NCBI GenBank assembly: GCA_030052355.1
Contig: JASIGS010000194.1
Span: 1-13,471 of the forward strand
Origin: Streptosporangiaceae bacterium
Lineage (GTDB): Bacteria > Actinomycetota > Actinomycetes > Streptosporangiales > Streptosporangiaceae
Reading direction: 5' to 3'
DNA length: 13,471 nt
Position 1 is the stretch's first letter. Each line of letters begins with the position of its first letter. The translations under genes were made by a program, and so were the position numbers. Shown here one piece after another: positions 6,918 through 13,471 of this stretch. Below the pieces are notes generated by a model that saw only the letters and a program-made list of their open reading frames with translations, had not been told where the DNA came from and ran no database searches.

Positions 6918-8386
6918 GTGATCACCCTGATTGAGTGCATGATCAGGTCATTGAGCCCGCTGGGTATCCAGACCCCGAGCACGAGAAGCAGCCCGAGACC
7001 GGCGGCGAGCGGTGTGGCGCGCGCACGTCGCGACGAGGCGGCCAGCCTCGTCGCGCCGTCCGGGCGCGATCCGAAAACCATCCCCATCGTCGTGCGCGCG
7101 AATGCGAGGAAAGCGATCACGAGCAGGGCGAGCAGGACGAAGCCGAGCCAGCTAGCCTGCCCGGCGAAGCTCGCCCGCACAATGGTGAATTCCGAGAGGA
7201 ATACCCCGAACGGCGGCGAGCCGAGGATGGCCAGCGACCCGAGCATCAGCGCCAGGCCGGTCACCGGAGCCAGCTGCAGCACCCCGCGTACCTCGCTGAC
7301 GTTCCGGGTCCGGTACTGGAGCACGACGTCACCGCTGGTCAGGAACAGCACGGTCTTCCCGATCGCGTGGTTGAGCACCAGCAGCAGCGCGCCGTAGATC
7401 CCGATCGCGCCACCGAACCCGAGGCCGATCGCGATCAGGCCCATGTGCTCGATCGAGGAGTACGCGAACAGGCGTTTGAAGTTCTCGCACTCGATCATGA
7501 ACAGCGCCCCGACCAGGACGGAAGCAAAGCCGAAGATCAGCAGAACGTCGTTGGCGTAGCGCCCGAGCTCGACCGCGGTCAGCGCCTGGAACCGGATGAT
7601 CGCGTACATCCCGGTGTTCAGCAGTGCCGCCGACAGCATCGCGCTCGCCGGGCTTGGCGCCTCGGAGTGAGCGTCAGGCAGCCAGGTATGCATGGGCGCG
7701 AGGCCGACCTTTGTCCCGTAGCCGACCAGTACCAGCAGGAAGGCGAACCGGAGACTTGGCGCCTGGAGGGCGTGCGCGTGCGCGAACAGCGTGGGCCAGG
7801 TGAGCCGCTGATCAGCCGAGATGCGCAGGGCGATCGCCGAATAGTAGACGAAGAGGGTTCCGACCAGTGCGATCGTCACCCCGAACGAGCTGATGATCAC
7901 GTATTTCCACGCGGCTTCGAGTGAGGTCGCGCGGGCTTCGAGCGCGACCAATACGGCGCTGGCCAGGGTGGACGCCTCGACCAGCACCCACAGCAGGCCG
8001 AGGTTGCCGGTCTGCAGGGCCGCCAGCATCAGCGCGGCGAAGAGCGCGAAGAACGTGCCGTACAGGCGTACCTGGAGCGGGCTCAGCTCGCCGCGCTCTT
8101 CTTCGGCTGTCAGGTAGGACAGTGAGCCGAGGCCCGCCAGAGTGACCACGAGCGCGACGGTGACCACGAAGAATGCCGACAGAGAGTCGACGTAGACGAA
8201 CCCGCCCAACAGCTTGAGCGGCCGCCCCGAGACGATGTGCACGGCCAGCACGATCGCGGCCGCCAGTGACCCGGCACCGCCTGCCGCGGTCGCGATCCCG
8301 GTCCCTCGCGCCCGTGTGCCGGTCCAGGGTGCTACGGCGCCTGCGAGTGGCAGCGCCCAGGTGAGGATCGACAGGGTCAGCGTCAT
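6914..8386 (-). CDS. hyfF: HyfF-like (HycQ; NuoN/NuoM-type) proton-translocating membrane subunit
   Basis: The 490-residue polytopic protein belongs to the antiporter-like subunit family (about 14 helices). Conserved charged residues are in place: Glu137 in WVLVEASTLASA, Lys161 in AAWKYVIISSFG, Lys226 in GYGTKVGLAPMHTWLPDAHSEAPSP, and Lys344 in NHAIGKTVLFLTSGDV. ENFKRLFAYSSIEHMG is the usual signature after the discontinuous helix. The length matches actinobacterial HycQ (about 490). The ATG at 8386 overlaps the hyfE stop as ATGA, and its own stop overlaps the hyfB GTG, so translation is coupled on both sides. Second of two pump-type subunits in the operon. Confidence 0.93.
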   Translation of the reverse strand: MTLTLSILTWALPLAGAVAPWTGTRARGTGIATAAGGAGSLAAAIVLAVHIVSGRPLKLLGGFVYVDSLSAFFVVTVALVVTLAGLGSLSYLTAEEERGELSPLQVRLYGTFFALFAALMLAALQTGNLGLLWVLVEASTLASAVLVALEARATSLEAAWKYVIISSFGVTIALVGTLFVYYSAIALRISADQRLTWPTLFAHAHALQAPSLRFAFLLVLVGYGTKVGLAPMHTWLPDAHSEAPSPASAMLSAALLNTGMYAIIRFQALTAVELGRYANDVLLIFGFASVLVGALFMIECENFKRLFAYSSIEHMGLIAIGLGFGGAIGIYGALLLVLNHAIGKTVLFLTSGDVVLQYRTRNVSEVRGVLQLAPVTGLALMLGSLAILGSPPFGVFLSEFTIVRASFAGQASWLGFVLLALLVIAFLAFARTTMGMVFGSRPDGATRLAASSRRARATPLAAGLGLLLVLGVWIPSGLNDLIMHSIRVIT

Positions 8387-9051
8387 CCCCTCAACCTCCG
8401 CAGATCGCCGGCGGTCGCCGAGGCCAGCCGCTGCGCGAGCCCGGAAACCAGCGCGAGCATGATCAGTACCCCGGCGACGAGGTCGAGGAAGATCCCTGCC
8501 TCAACGATGAACGGGAACGTGGCCACGAGCGTGATCGCGCCGAGAAATACGCCGTTCTCGACTATCAGCCAGCCGAGCAGCTGTGCGATCGTGTGCCGCC
8601 GGACGACCATGCACAGGCCGCCGAGCAGAACTACCGCCATCGCTAGTGGCACCGCTGCTGTGTCGAGCAGCCTGCCGGGCAGCGTGGAGGGGCGCATGGC
8701 GAAGTAGGCGAGGCCCGTCAGCCCGGCACCGATGATCAGCGACGTGGACAGACCCAGGGTGATCGCCGCATCGCGCTTGAGGCTCAGTCGGGCAACCAGG
8801 TAACGGCGGGTCGCCACCGGGATGCCCACGCCCTTGATCAGCAGGGTCAGCACGGCCAGCACCCAGAGCGCCGGGCTGTCCAGGGCCGCGGCGACGATCG
8901 CCGCGGCGGCGGACAGCAGCACCGACTGCAGCGCGTAGTAGCTGAGATAGCGTTCGAACAGCTTCGACCCGAGGCAGGCGAACGCGCACAACAGGATCAG
9001 GACCGACGCGAGGTTGAGCAAGATGGTGTCCGCGGAGTTCGCCGGCGTCAT
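8383..9051 (-). CDS. hyfE: HyfE-like (HycP) membrane subunit with NuoK-like C-terminal part
   Basis: The 222-residue protein has about seven hydrophobic helices, matching the HyfE/HycP length. The first part includes LLIKGVGIPVATRRYL (Lys73). The second part resembles NuoK, with acidic residues inside helices: Glu165 in LIVENGVFLGAITL and Glu184 in FIVEAGIFLDLVAG. HyfE is found in hydrogenase-4/FHL-type complexes and not in complex I, which points to a group 4 hydrogenase-type arm and away from an Nuo operon. The ATG at 9051 lies just after the hyfC stop (9056-9058). Confidence 0.9.
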   Translation of the reverse strand: MTPANSADTILLNLASVLILLCAFACLGSKLFERYLSYYALQSVLLSAAAAIVAAALDSPALWVLAVLTLLIKGVGIPVATRRYLVARLSLKRDAAITLGLSTSLIIGAGLTGLAYFAMRPSTLPGRLLDTAAVPLAMAVVLLGGLCMVVRRHTIAQLLGWLIVENGVFLGAITLVATFPFIVEAGIFLDLVAGVLIMLALVSGLAQRLASATAGDLRRLRG

Positions 9052-9055
9052 CTGG

Positions 9056-10006
9056 TCACGTCCTGATCACGTAGCCGGTAATGATGCCGATCAGGGCCAG
9101 CAGGAACGAGCCGCCCAGGTATTCGGCTATGCGGAAGAACCGCAGCTTGGCGAACGAGCTGTCGATGATCACGATCAGGACCCCGCACACCGCTAGCTTT
9201 CCGGCCAGCGCGCCGATGCCTTGCAGCCCGCCCAGGATCGTCTCCGCGTTGCCGAGCCCCCACGGCAGCACGAAGACGTTCATGAAAATCGAAGACAGCA
9301 GGAAGAGCTTCATCCAGCTTCCCCACTTCACCAGCGCGTACTCGCGGCCCGAATACTCCAGGACCCGGCTCTCCTCGATCATTGAGATCTCAGTCGTGCC
9401 GCCGTGGCTGTCGATCGGGATCCGCCCGTTCTCCGCTAGGACGATCATGAAGAACGCGACCAGGCCGAGCAGGTGCGTGGGCAGCGTGTAGGCCGACAAG
9501 GAACGCGCGACGGCGTGATTCTCCAAGTACGGGTTGTCCGAGTTCGAAAGCGCTGCCACCGTGAAGAACACCAGGATCAGCGAGGGCTCGGCCAGGCTGC
9601 CGACCCAGGTCGTGCGGCTGGCACCAAGGCCGCCGACCGGGCTGGCCGTGTCCATAGCGGCCAGCGTGATCGAGAAGCTCGCGAGCATCAGCACGAATGC
9701 GCCGCCGATCAGGTCGGCGAGGAAAGCAAGCGGCAGGGGCTCGTCAGTGATGATCGGGACGATCGCGGAAACCGTCAGGTAGCAGCTGAACGCGACAAAG
9801 GGCGCTACCCGGAAGATCCACGTCGCGTGTTCTGAGATCGCGCTTTCCTTGCCGAGCAGCTTGGCAAGGTCACGGTAGGGCTGGAAGATGCTCGGCCCGC
9901 GCTTCGACTGGACCAATGCCTCTGCCCGCGCCAGGAAACCCGCGTAGAGGGGAGCAAGGAACAGGACCGTGGCGCTCTGGATCACTTGCAGGGCGATGGC
10001 TGTCAC
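9056..10006 (-). CDS. hyfC: HyfC-like (HycD; NuoH-type) membrane anchor subunit
   Basis: The 316-residue, eight-helix protein has the NuoH/HycD signatures. QSKRGPSIFQPYRDLAKLLGKE (33-54) is the cytosolic loop contacting the hydrophilic arm. Later AENGRIPIDSHGGTTEISMIEESRVLEYSGRE carries the acidic loop at the complex I quinone/coupling site. The subunit normally docks the NiFe/Fe-S catalytic module onto the membrane arm, which makes the absence of that module in this operon notable. The length equals that recalled for M. tuberculosis HycD. The start is a GTG at 10006 with GGAAGAGG six bases upstream. It is the first gene of the operon, facing the S15-family hydrolase across a 142-bp region. 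Confidence 0.93.
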   Translation of the reverse strand: MTAIALQVIQSATVLFLAPLYAGFLARAEALVQSKRGPSIFQPYRDLAKLLGKESAISEHATWIFRVAPFVAFSCYLTVSAIVPIITDEPLPLAFLADLIGGAFVLMLASFSITLAAMDTASPVGGLGASRTTWVGSLAEPSLILVFFTVAALSNSDNPYLENHAVARSLSAYTLPTHLLGLVAFFMIVLAENGRIPIDSHGGTTEISMIEESRVLEYSGREYALVKWGSWMKLFLLSSIFMNVFVLPWGLGNAETILGGLQGIGALAGKLAVCGVLIVIIDSSFAKLRFFRIAEYLGGSFLLALIGIITGYVIRT

Positions 10007-10090
10007 GGCAGGCCTCTTCCACCGTCGGTGTAGAAGCCATCAGCCTCGCCGACATCGCCTCGGCCAGGCTCGTGCGAGCTTCATCGCATA

Positions 10091-10104
10091 GTGATAATTA
10101 TCAC
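10091..10104. promoter_or_regulatory. Perfect 14-bp palindrome, likely operator in the hyfC/hydrolase divergent promoter region
   Basis: GTGATAATTATCAC is a perfect palindrome. It is AT-rich within a GC-rich region and lies between two divergent starts (hyfC at 10006, hydrolase at 10149). The layout fits a dimeric repressor controlling one or both transcripts; TAATTAT could also overlap a -10 box. TGATAAT half-sites resemble those of Fur- or ArsR/SmtB-type metalloregulators, but the actual regulator cannot be named. Confidence 0.5.
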
Positions 10105-10148
10105 AGTAGCAGGCCGGCCGGGGGCGAAAGTCTGGCGAGGAGCCGTCG

Positions 10149-11882
10149 ATGGCGAAACTGAACCTGGCGCCCGTTCCCCTCGTAGCGGAGCACAACGCAG
10201 CGGCGGTGATGCGCGACGGAACCGTCCTGCGTGCGGACGTCTACCGGCCTGCCGACAGCGGGCCGTTCCCCGCGCTGCTGGTGCGCACACCGTATGGCGA
10301 GCCGATGGTCCGCGCCGCGCCGGTGCTGCCCGCGATCGAGGCCGGGTTCGCCGTCGTGCTCCAGCACTGCCGTGGCACCGGCGCCTCAGACGGCGACTTC
10401 ACCCCGTTCGAGAGCGAGGCCGAGGACGGCGTCGACACGATCGGGTGGTGCGCCCGGCAGGACTGGTGCGACGGCCGGGTCGGCATGTGGGGCATGTCCT
10501 ACCTCGGCATGGTGCAGTTCGCGGCTGCGGTGCACGCGCCGGCGGCGCTCAGGTGCCTGCTGCCGATCGTCACGCCGGCCGACTACTACGGCGGCCTGGC
10601 CTACCGGCAGGGCGCTGTCCAGCTCGGCCAGCTGCTCGGCTGGCACACACTGAAGTCCGCGCAGCAGCTCCTGTACCGGGCCGTCGCCGGCGAGGACATC
10701 TCGGCCGACATGCGCACGCTGCTGGCGCACCTGGCCGACGTGCCGGCGGCCTACCGTCACCTGCCGCTGCGGGAGATGCCAGCGGTCAGCGCCATCTTGC
10801 CGTCCTGGCAGCGCTGGCTCGATCACGAGCAGCTCGACGGCTACTGGACCAGCCTGCGCTACACCGCCGGGCGGGGCCAGATCACCACCCCAGCGCTGCA
10901 CGTCGGTGGCTGGTTCGACCTCTTCCTCGGCGGCACCCTGGACAACTACGTGACGCTGCGGCGGTCCGCCGCGACGCAGCGGGCCCGCAGCAACCAGGCT
11001 CTGGTCATCGGCCCGTGGACGCACGGCGACCAGACCGGCGCGGCCGGCGAGCTGCACTTCGGCCCGGACGCGGCAGCGCAGGCGATCGGCCTGGAGCAGC
11101 AGCAGATCGCGTTCCTGCGCCGGCACGTGGCTGGCGACGAAGGGGAACGCGACATTCCTCCGGTCCGGCTGTTCGTGATGGGGGACAACGTCTGGCGCAA
11201 CGAGGACGACTGGCCGCTCCCCCGCACCCAGTGGACGCGCTGGTACCTGCATTCCGGCGGGACACTGTCGCCCGAACTGCCGTCGGAAAACGCAGCGACC
11301 TCGCGGTATAACTACGACCCGGCTGACCCGGTGCCGACGGCAGGCGGGCTCACCCTGATGGCGAACGACCCGGACGGCGGCCTCAGCTGGATGGCAGGCC
11401 CGCGCGACCAGCGGTCGGTTGAAACACGGCCGGACGTGCTGACGTTCACGAGCTCGGTGCTCACCGCCGACGTCGAGGTGACCGGGCCGCTCAGCGTGAC
11501 CCTGCACGCCGCGACCTCCGCGGCCGACACCGACTTCACCGCCAAGCTCGTCGACGTGTGGCCGGACGGCCGGGCGATGGGCATCGCCGACGGGATCATC
11601 CGAGCCCGCTACCGGGACGGCACCGGCCAGCCGGCCCCGATCACGCCCGGCGCGATCTACGAGTACACGATCGACCTGGTGGCGACCAGCCAGGTGTTCA
11701 AGGCGGGGCACCGGCTGCGGGTCGACGTGTCCAGCTCGAACTTCCCCTGCTTTGACCGGAACCCGGGCAACGGCGCGCCAGCGGCGACCGCCACCGAGCG
11801 CGACTTCGTCGTGGCGGACCAGGCGATCCGCCACGACGCGGCACACCCTTCATTTATCACGCTGCCCCTCATCCCCCGCTAG
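10149..11882 (+). CDS. CocE/NonD-family serine hydrolase (peptidase family S15)
   Basis: The 577-residue protein has the complete layout of the X-Pro dipeptidyl-peptidase/CocE family. An N-terminal alpha/beta hydrolase domain has the nucleophile Ser117 in WGMSYLG, the acid Asp257 in HVGGWFDLFLGG and the base His292 in GPWTHG. The RGTGASDGDF motif (76-84) precedes the elbow. A C-terminal jelly-roll domain follows (about residue 350 on), with VTGPLSVTLHAAT and ending around FKAGHRLRVDVSSSNFP. Family members hydrolyse acyl, amide or ester bonds (cocaine esterase, glutaryl-7-ACA acylase, X-Pro peptidases). There is no signal peptide. The start has GAGGAG at 10137-10142. The family call is firm; the substrate is open. 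Confidence 0.95.
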   Translation: MAKLNLAPVPLVAEHNAAAVMRDGTVLRADVYRPADSGPFPALLVRTPYGEPMVRAAPVLPAIEAGFAVVLQHCRGTGASDGDFTPFESEAEDGVDTIGWCARQDWCDGRVGMWGMSYLGMVQFAAAVHAPAALRCLLPIVTPADYYGGLAYRQGAVQLGQLLGWHTLKSAQQLLYRAVAGEDISADMRTLLAHLADVPAAYRHLPLREMPAVSAILPSWQRWLDHEQLDGYWTSLRYTAGRGQITTPALHVGGWFDLFLGGTLDNYVTLRRSAATQRARSNQALVIGPWTHGDQTGAAGELHFGPDAAAQAIGLEQQQIAFLRRHVAGDEGERDIPPVRLFVMGDNVWRNEDDWPLPRTQWTRWYLHSGGTLSPELPSENAATSRYNYDPADPVPTAGGLTLMANDPDGGLSWMAGPRDQRSVETRPDVLTFTSSVLTADVEVTGPLSVTLHAATSAADTDFTAKLVDVWPDGRAMGIADGIIRARYRDGTGQPAPITPGAIYEYTIDLVATSQVFKAGHRLRVDVSSSNFPCFDRNPGNGAPAATATERDFVVADQAIRHDAAHPSFITLPLIPR

Positions 11883-11886
11883 CAGA

Positions 11887-12939
11887 TCATGAGCCGCTGA
11901 GGATCAGGGGCTGATCGCCGAGCGTGGCCGACAGGTAGGTGCCGAACAGCCAGACGTCGCCGGCGCTGCTCGACGCCGAGCCGATCGTTTCCTCCGTGTC
12001 TGCCGGAAGCGGGCTCGCCGAGATCGTGAAGGCCGAGCCGTTCCAGTTGGCCAGCAGCAGCGGAGTGGCCGGGCTGCCAGTGTTGCTGAAGACCCAGACG
12101 TCGGAGGCCGACTGCGCGGTGACGGCGTTCAGGCCGTAGCCCGAGATACTGGACGGCAGCGTGATCGTTTGCCACGACGTCCCGTTGAAGTGCTCGAGAA
12201 TACCGCCGATGGTGCCGGTGGTTGTGGCTCCGGACACCCACACGTCGGTCGGCGACACCGCCGACACGCTTTGCAGGTCGGGCGTGCCGGTCGGCAGCGT
12301 GGTGCTGGTCCAGGACGTCCCGTTGTAGTGGGTCACCATGTCATCCCGGCTGACGCCCCAGATGTCGTCGGGCCCGTCCGCGCTCACCCGGAGGGCCGGG
12401 ACGGCGCCGGAAACGACCGACCAAGCGGTCCCGTTCCAGTGCAGGACGGAGAAGGCGGCGAACGCGTAGGCGTTGGTCGTGCTGAAGTCGAGTACGGCGT
12501 ACAGTTCGCCTTCGTTGGGCCCGGTGACGGCCGACCACGCCGTGCCGTTCCAGTGTTCGTACAGCGAGTCGTGAGTCTTCCCGAGACTCTGCTCTCCGAC
12601 GGCCCATGCGTCGCTCGTGCTGCTGGCCGCCACGGATTCAAACACCCAGTCCGGGGTGCTGCCCGATGGCGTGGGGGTAGCCACCGACGACCAGGTCGTG
12701 CCGTTCCAGTTAAGCGCGAGCGGAATTGTGCCCACACTGGAACTCGTGGTGTCGCCGACTGCCCAGGCGCTGGTGCCGGACAGGGCGAACGACCCGTTGA
12801 GGTAGTTCTGGCTGCCGGCCGCCAAGCCCGACGGCGTGACCTGCGTAAAGCTGGTCGCCGCGGACGCCTGGGCGGTAGCAAGGCCTAGCAGCCCGGCCGT
12901 GACGCCGGCCAGCATGCACCATCGTGCGACGCGTGTCAT
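11887..12939 (-). CDS. Secreted seven-repeat beta-propeller-like protein
   Basis: From the ATG at 12939 (AGGGAGGG ribosome-binding site upstream) the protein is 350 residues. It has a classic signal peptide: basic MTRVAR, a hydrophobic core, and AQASA-A cleavage near residue 27. The mature part is built of about 40-50-residue repeats. Each has an S-x-x-D-x-W-x-V-G-type strand (starting near residues 56, 108, 154, 190, 229, 278, 326) followed by a W-N-G-T-x-W-type strand (near 78, 129, 167, 205, 251, 299; the seventh decays to LILSGS at the C-terminus). Seven units suggest a seven-bladed propeller. There is no catalytic motif or wall anchor. It may bind a ligand or surface polymer; function unknown. 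An in-frame start at 12981 is rejected, since it would bury the signal peptide. Confidence 0.87.
   Translation of the reverse strand: MTRVARWCMLAGVTAGLLGLATAQASAATSFTQVTPSGLAAGSQNYLNGSFALSGTSAWAVGDTTSSSVGTIPLALNWNGTTWSSVATPTPSGSTPDWVFESVAASSTSDAWAVGEQSLGKTHDSLYEHWNGTAWSAVTGPNEGELYAVLDFSTTNAYAFAAFSVLHWNGTAWSVVSGAVPALRVSADGPDDIWGVSRDDMVTHYNGTSWTSTTLPTGTPDLQSVSAVSPTDVWVSGATTTGTIGGILEHFNGTSWQTITLPSSISGYGLNAVTAQSASDVWVFSNTGSPATPLLLANWNGSAFTISASPLPADTEETIGSASSSAGDVWLFGTYLSATLGDQPLILSGS
11902..11916. terminator. Weak hairpin at the convergent gene end
   Basis: GATCAG-ggg-CTGATC forms a 6-bp stem about 20 nt beyond the S15 hydrolase stop. It lies inside the last codons of the convergent propeller gene, in a junction with only 4 bp between stops. 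It could help end the plus-strand transcript. It may be chance. Confidence 0.25.
11944..12774 (-). repeat. Intragenic tandem repeats encoding propeller units
   Basis: Degenerate units of roughly 110-155 bp recur seven times. The best conserved DNA is around the Asn-Gly-Thr codons (plus-strand CCGTTCCAGT/CCGTTGAAGT-type words, for example near 12180, 12320, 12430, 12545 and 12700). The units are diverged enough that recent slippage is unlikely. Confidence 0.7.
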
Positions 12940-13104
12940 GAAGGGTTCCCTCCCTGGGATGTGAAGAGCACAGACTGCCAATCACATCGCGTTCTCACCA
13001 ACGGCTGCCTGAAACGGGCGGGCTGCAGGCGTTAAATCTTTCGGACATCGCCGTAACTTGCTTTGAACGTAACCCGCTGAGCCATTCATGACTAGCTGTG
13101 AGTG

Positions 13105-13173
13105 GCTGCACTCCATGATCGTGGAAACCTTGCATCGCCGGCGCTGTAAAAGTTTCCACGATCATGGAGCAGC
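13105..13173. repeat. Perfect 18+18 bp inverted repeat in an intergenic region
   Basis: Arms 13111-13128 (CTCCATGATCGTGGAAAC) and 13152-13169 are exact reverse complements around a 23-nt spacer, which itself contains the palindrome CGCCGGCG (13136-13143). GCTG/CAGC four-base arms extend the stem outside a 2-nt bulge. It lies 17 nt past the amidohydrolase stop on that gene's strand and about 170 nt upstream of the propeller start. It may be a terminator for the amidohydrolase, or a dispersed palindromic element. No U-tract follows. Confidence 0.75.
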
Positions 13174-13189
13174 GGCCACACGCCGAGGC

Positions 13190-13471
13190 TCAGGCGGTCG
13201 CCGGGAGCCAGCCCCACGGGTGCGTGCCCCAGCCGGGAGCGTAGAGCTCCCCGGCCCTGATCGTCTGCACCGGAACCAGGCCGTAGCCGCCGCCGAACGC
13301 CTGCCCCGTGGTATCGGTGAACGTGAAGTCCCCGTCGACGACGTCGATGATGGTCAGGTCGGCCTCCCGGCCGACCGCTATCGCCCCGGCCTGGTCCGCC
13401 AGGCCGATCGCCGCGGCCGAGTTCGCCGTGGTCATCCGCACCACGTCGGCCAGGGTGTAGCCGACCGCCAG
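13190..13471 (-). CDS. Amidohydrolase-superfamily protein, C-terminal fragment cut by window edge
   Basis: The last 93 codons are visible; the frame is open to the right edge. The segment MTTANSAAAIGLADQAGAIAVGREADLTIIDV is the characteristic end of the amidohydrolase barrel, where the chain re-enters the small beta-domain. It is followed by GGYGLVPVQTIRAGELY. This resembles the amidohydrolase/deacetylase group related to dihydroorotase and N-acetylglucosamine-6-phosphate deacetylase. All metal ligands lie outside the window, so activity and substrate cannot be judged. The TGA stop is followed closely by the large inverted repeat. Confidence 0.85.
   Translation of the reverse strand: MAVGYTLADVVRMTTANSAAAIGLADQAGAIAVGREADLTIIDVVDGDFTFTDTTGQAFGGGYGLVPVQTIRAGELYAPGWGTHPWGWLPATA

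Noticed and set aside
4902..7397. Plus-strand 831-codon open frame
   Set aside because: Antisense to hyfB and hyfF; the translation is rich in Arg, His, Asp, Gln and Glu with no motif, as expected of a shadow of a GC-rich membrane-protein gene.
4884..10006. A complex I (nuo) or Mrp antiporter operon
   Set aside because: HyfE is specific to hydrogenase-4-type arms; nuoA/J/E/F/G and mrpC/E/F/G-type genes are absent.
10386..11846. Minus-strand 486-codon open frame
   Set aside because: Antisense to the S15-family hydrolase, whose catalytic triad and codon bias are clear; the minus frame has no recognisable domain.
13052..13073. Direct repeat CGTAAC with 16-bp period upstream of the propeller gene
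   Set aside because: Only two 6-bp words; could be an activator or -35 pair, but this short a repeat is expected by chance and no matching -10 was convincing.

Overview
The window is GC-rich throughout, with strong G/C third-position codon bias, frequent GTG starts and tightly packed, overlapping genes. This suggests a high-GC actinomycete. Leaderless-looking promoters, an AraC/VOC-lyase pair, a WNGT/DAWAVG-repeat secreted protein and a mycobacterial-style hyf/hyc locus fit that, but no marker gene fixes the genus.

Left part (1-4010). A truncated M29 aminopeptidase (minus) runs off the left edge. It is divergent from a short plus-strand operon of an AraC-type activator and a VOC/glyoxalase-fold protein. 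That operon converges, across a GC hairpin, on a three-gene minus-strand operon: small alpha/beta hydrolase, two-helix membrane protein, and NAD-dependent epimerase-like SDR.

Centre (4017-10006, all minus). A compact operon encodes the membrane arm of a group 4 (formate-hydrogenlyase/Ech-like) respiratory complex in the order hyfC, hyfE, hyfF, hyfB. It continues with a 24-codon mini-ORF that has a strong ribosome-binding site, an HycF/HyfH-like ferredoxin reduced to one [4Fe-4S] cluster, and an ASCH-domain protein translationally coupled to the ferredoxin. Genes in the operon overlap by 4 nt or lie a few nt apart. The main anomaly is that neither the NiFe large subunit (HycE/HyfG, NuoD-like) nor the small subunit (HyfI, NuoB-like) is present, although both ends of the operon are visible. 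The arm must either take catalytic subunits encoded elsewhere, work with another electron-input module, or be a decayed complex.

Right part (10007-13471). A 142-bp divergent intergenic region carries a perfect AT-rich 14-bp palindrome between hyfC and a CocE/NonD-family (S15) serine hydrolase. The hydrolase converges, with a 4-bp gap, on a secreted seven-repeat beta-propeller-like protein. Upstream of the propeller gene, and just downstream of a truncated amidohydrolase at the right edge, lies an 18+18 bp perfect inverted repeat.

Functional assignments rest on motifs read from the translated sequence; no database search was possible. No rRNA, tRNA, CRISPR array or transposase was seen.
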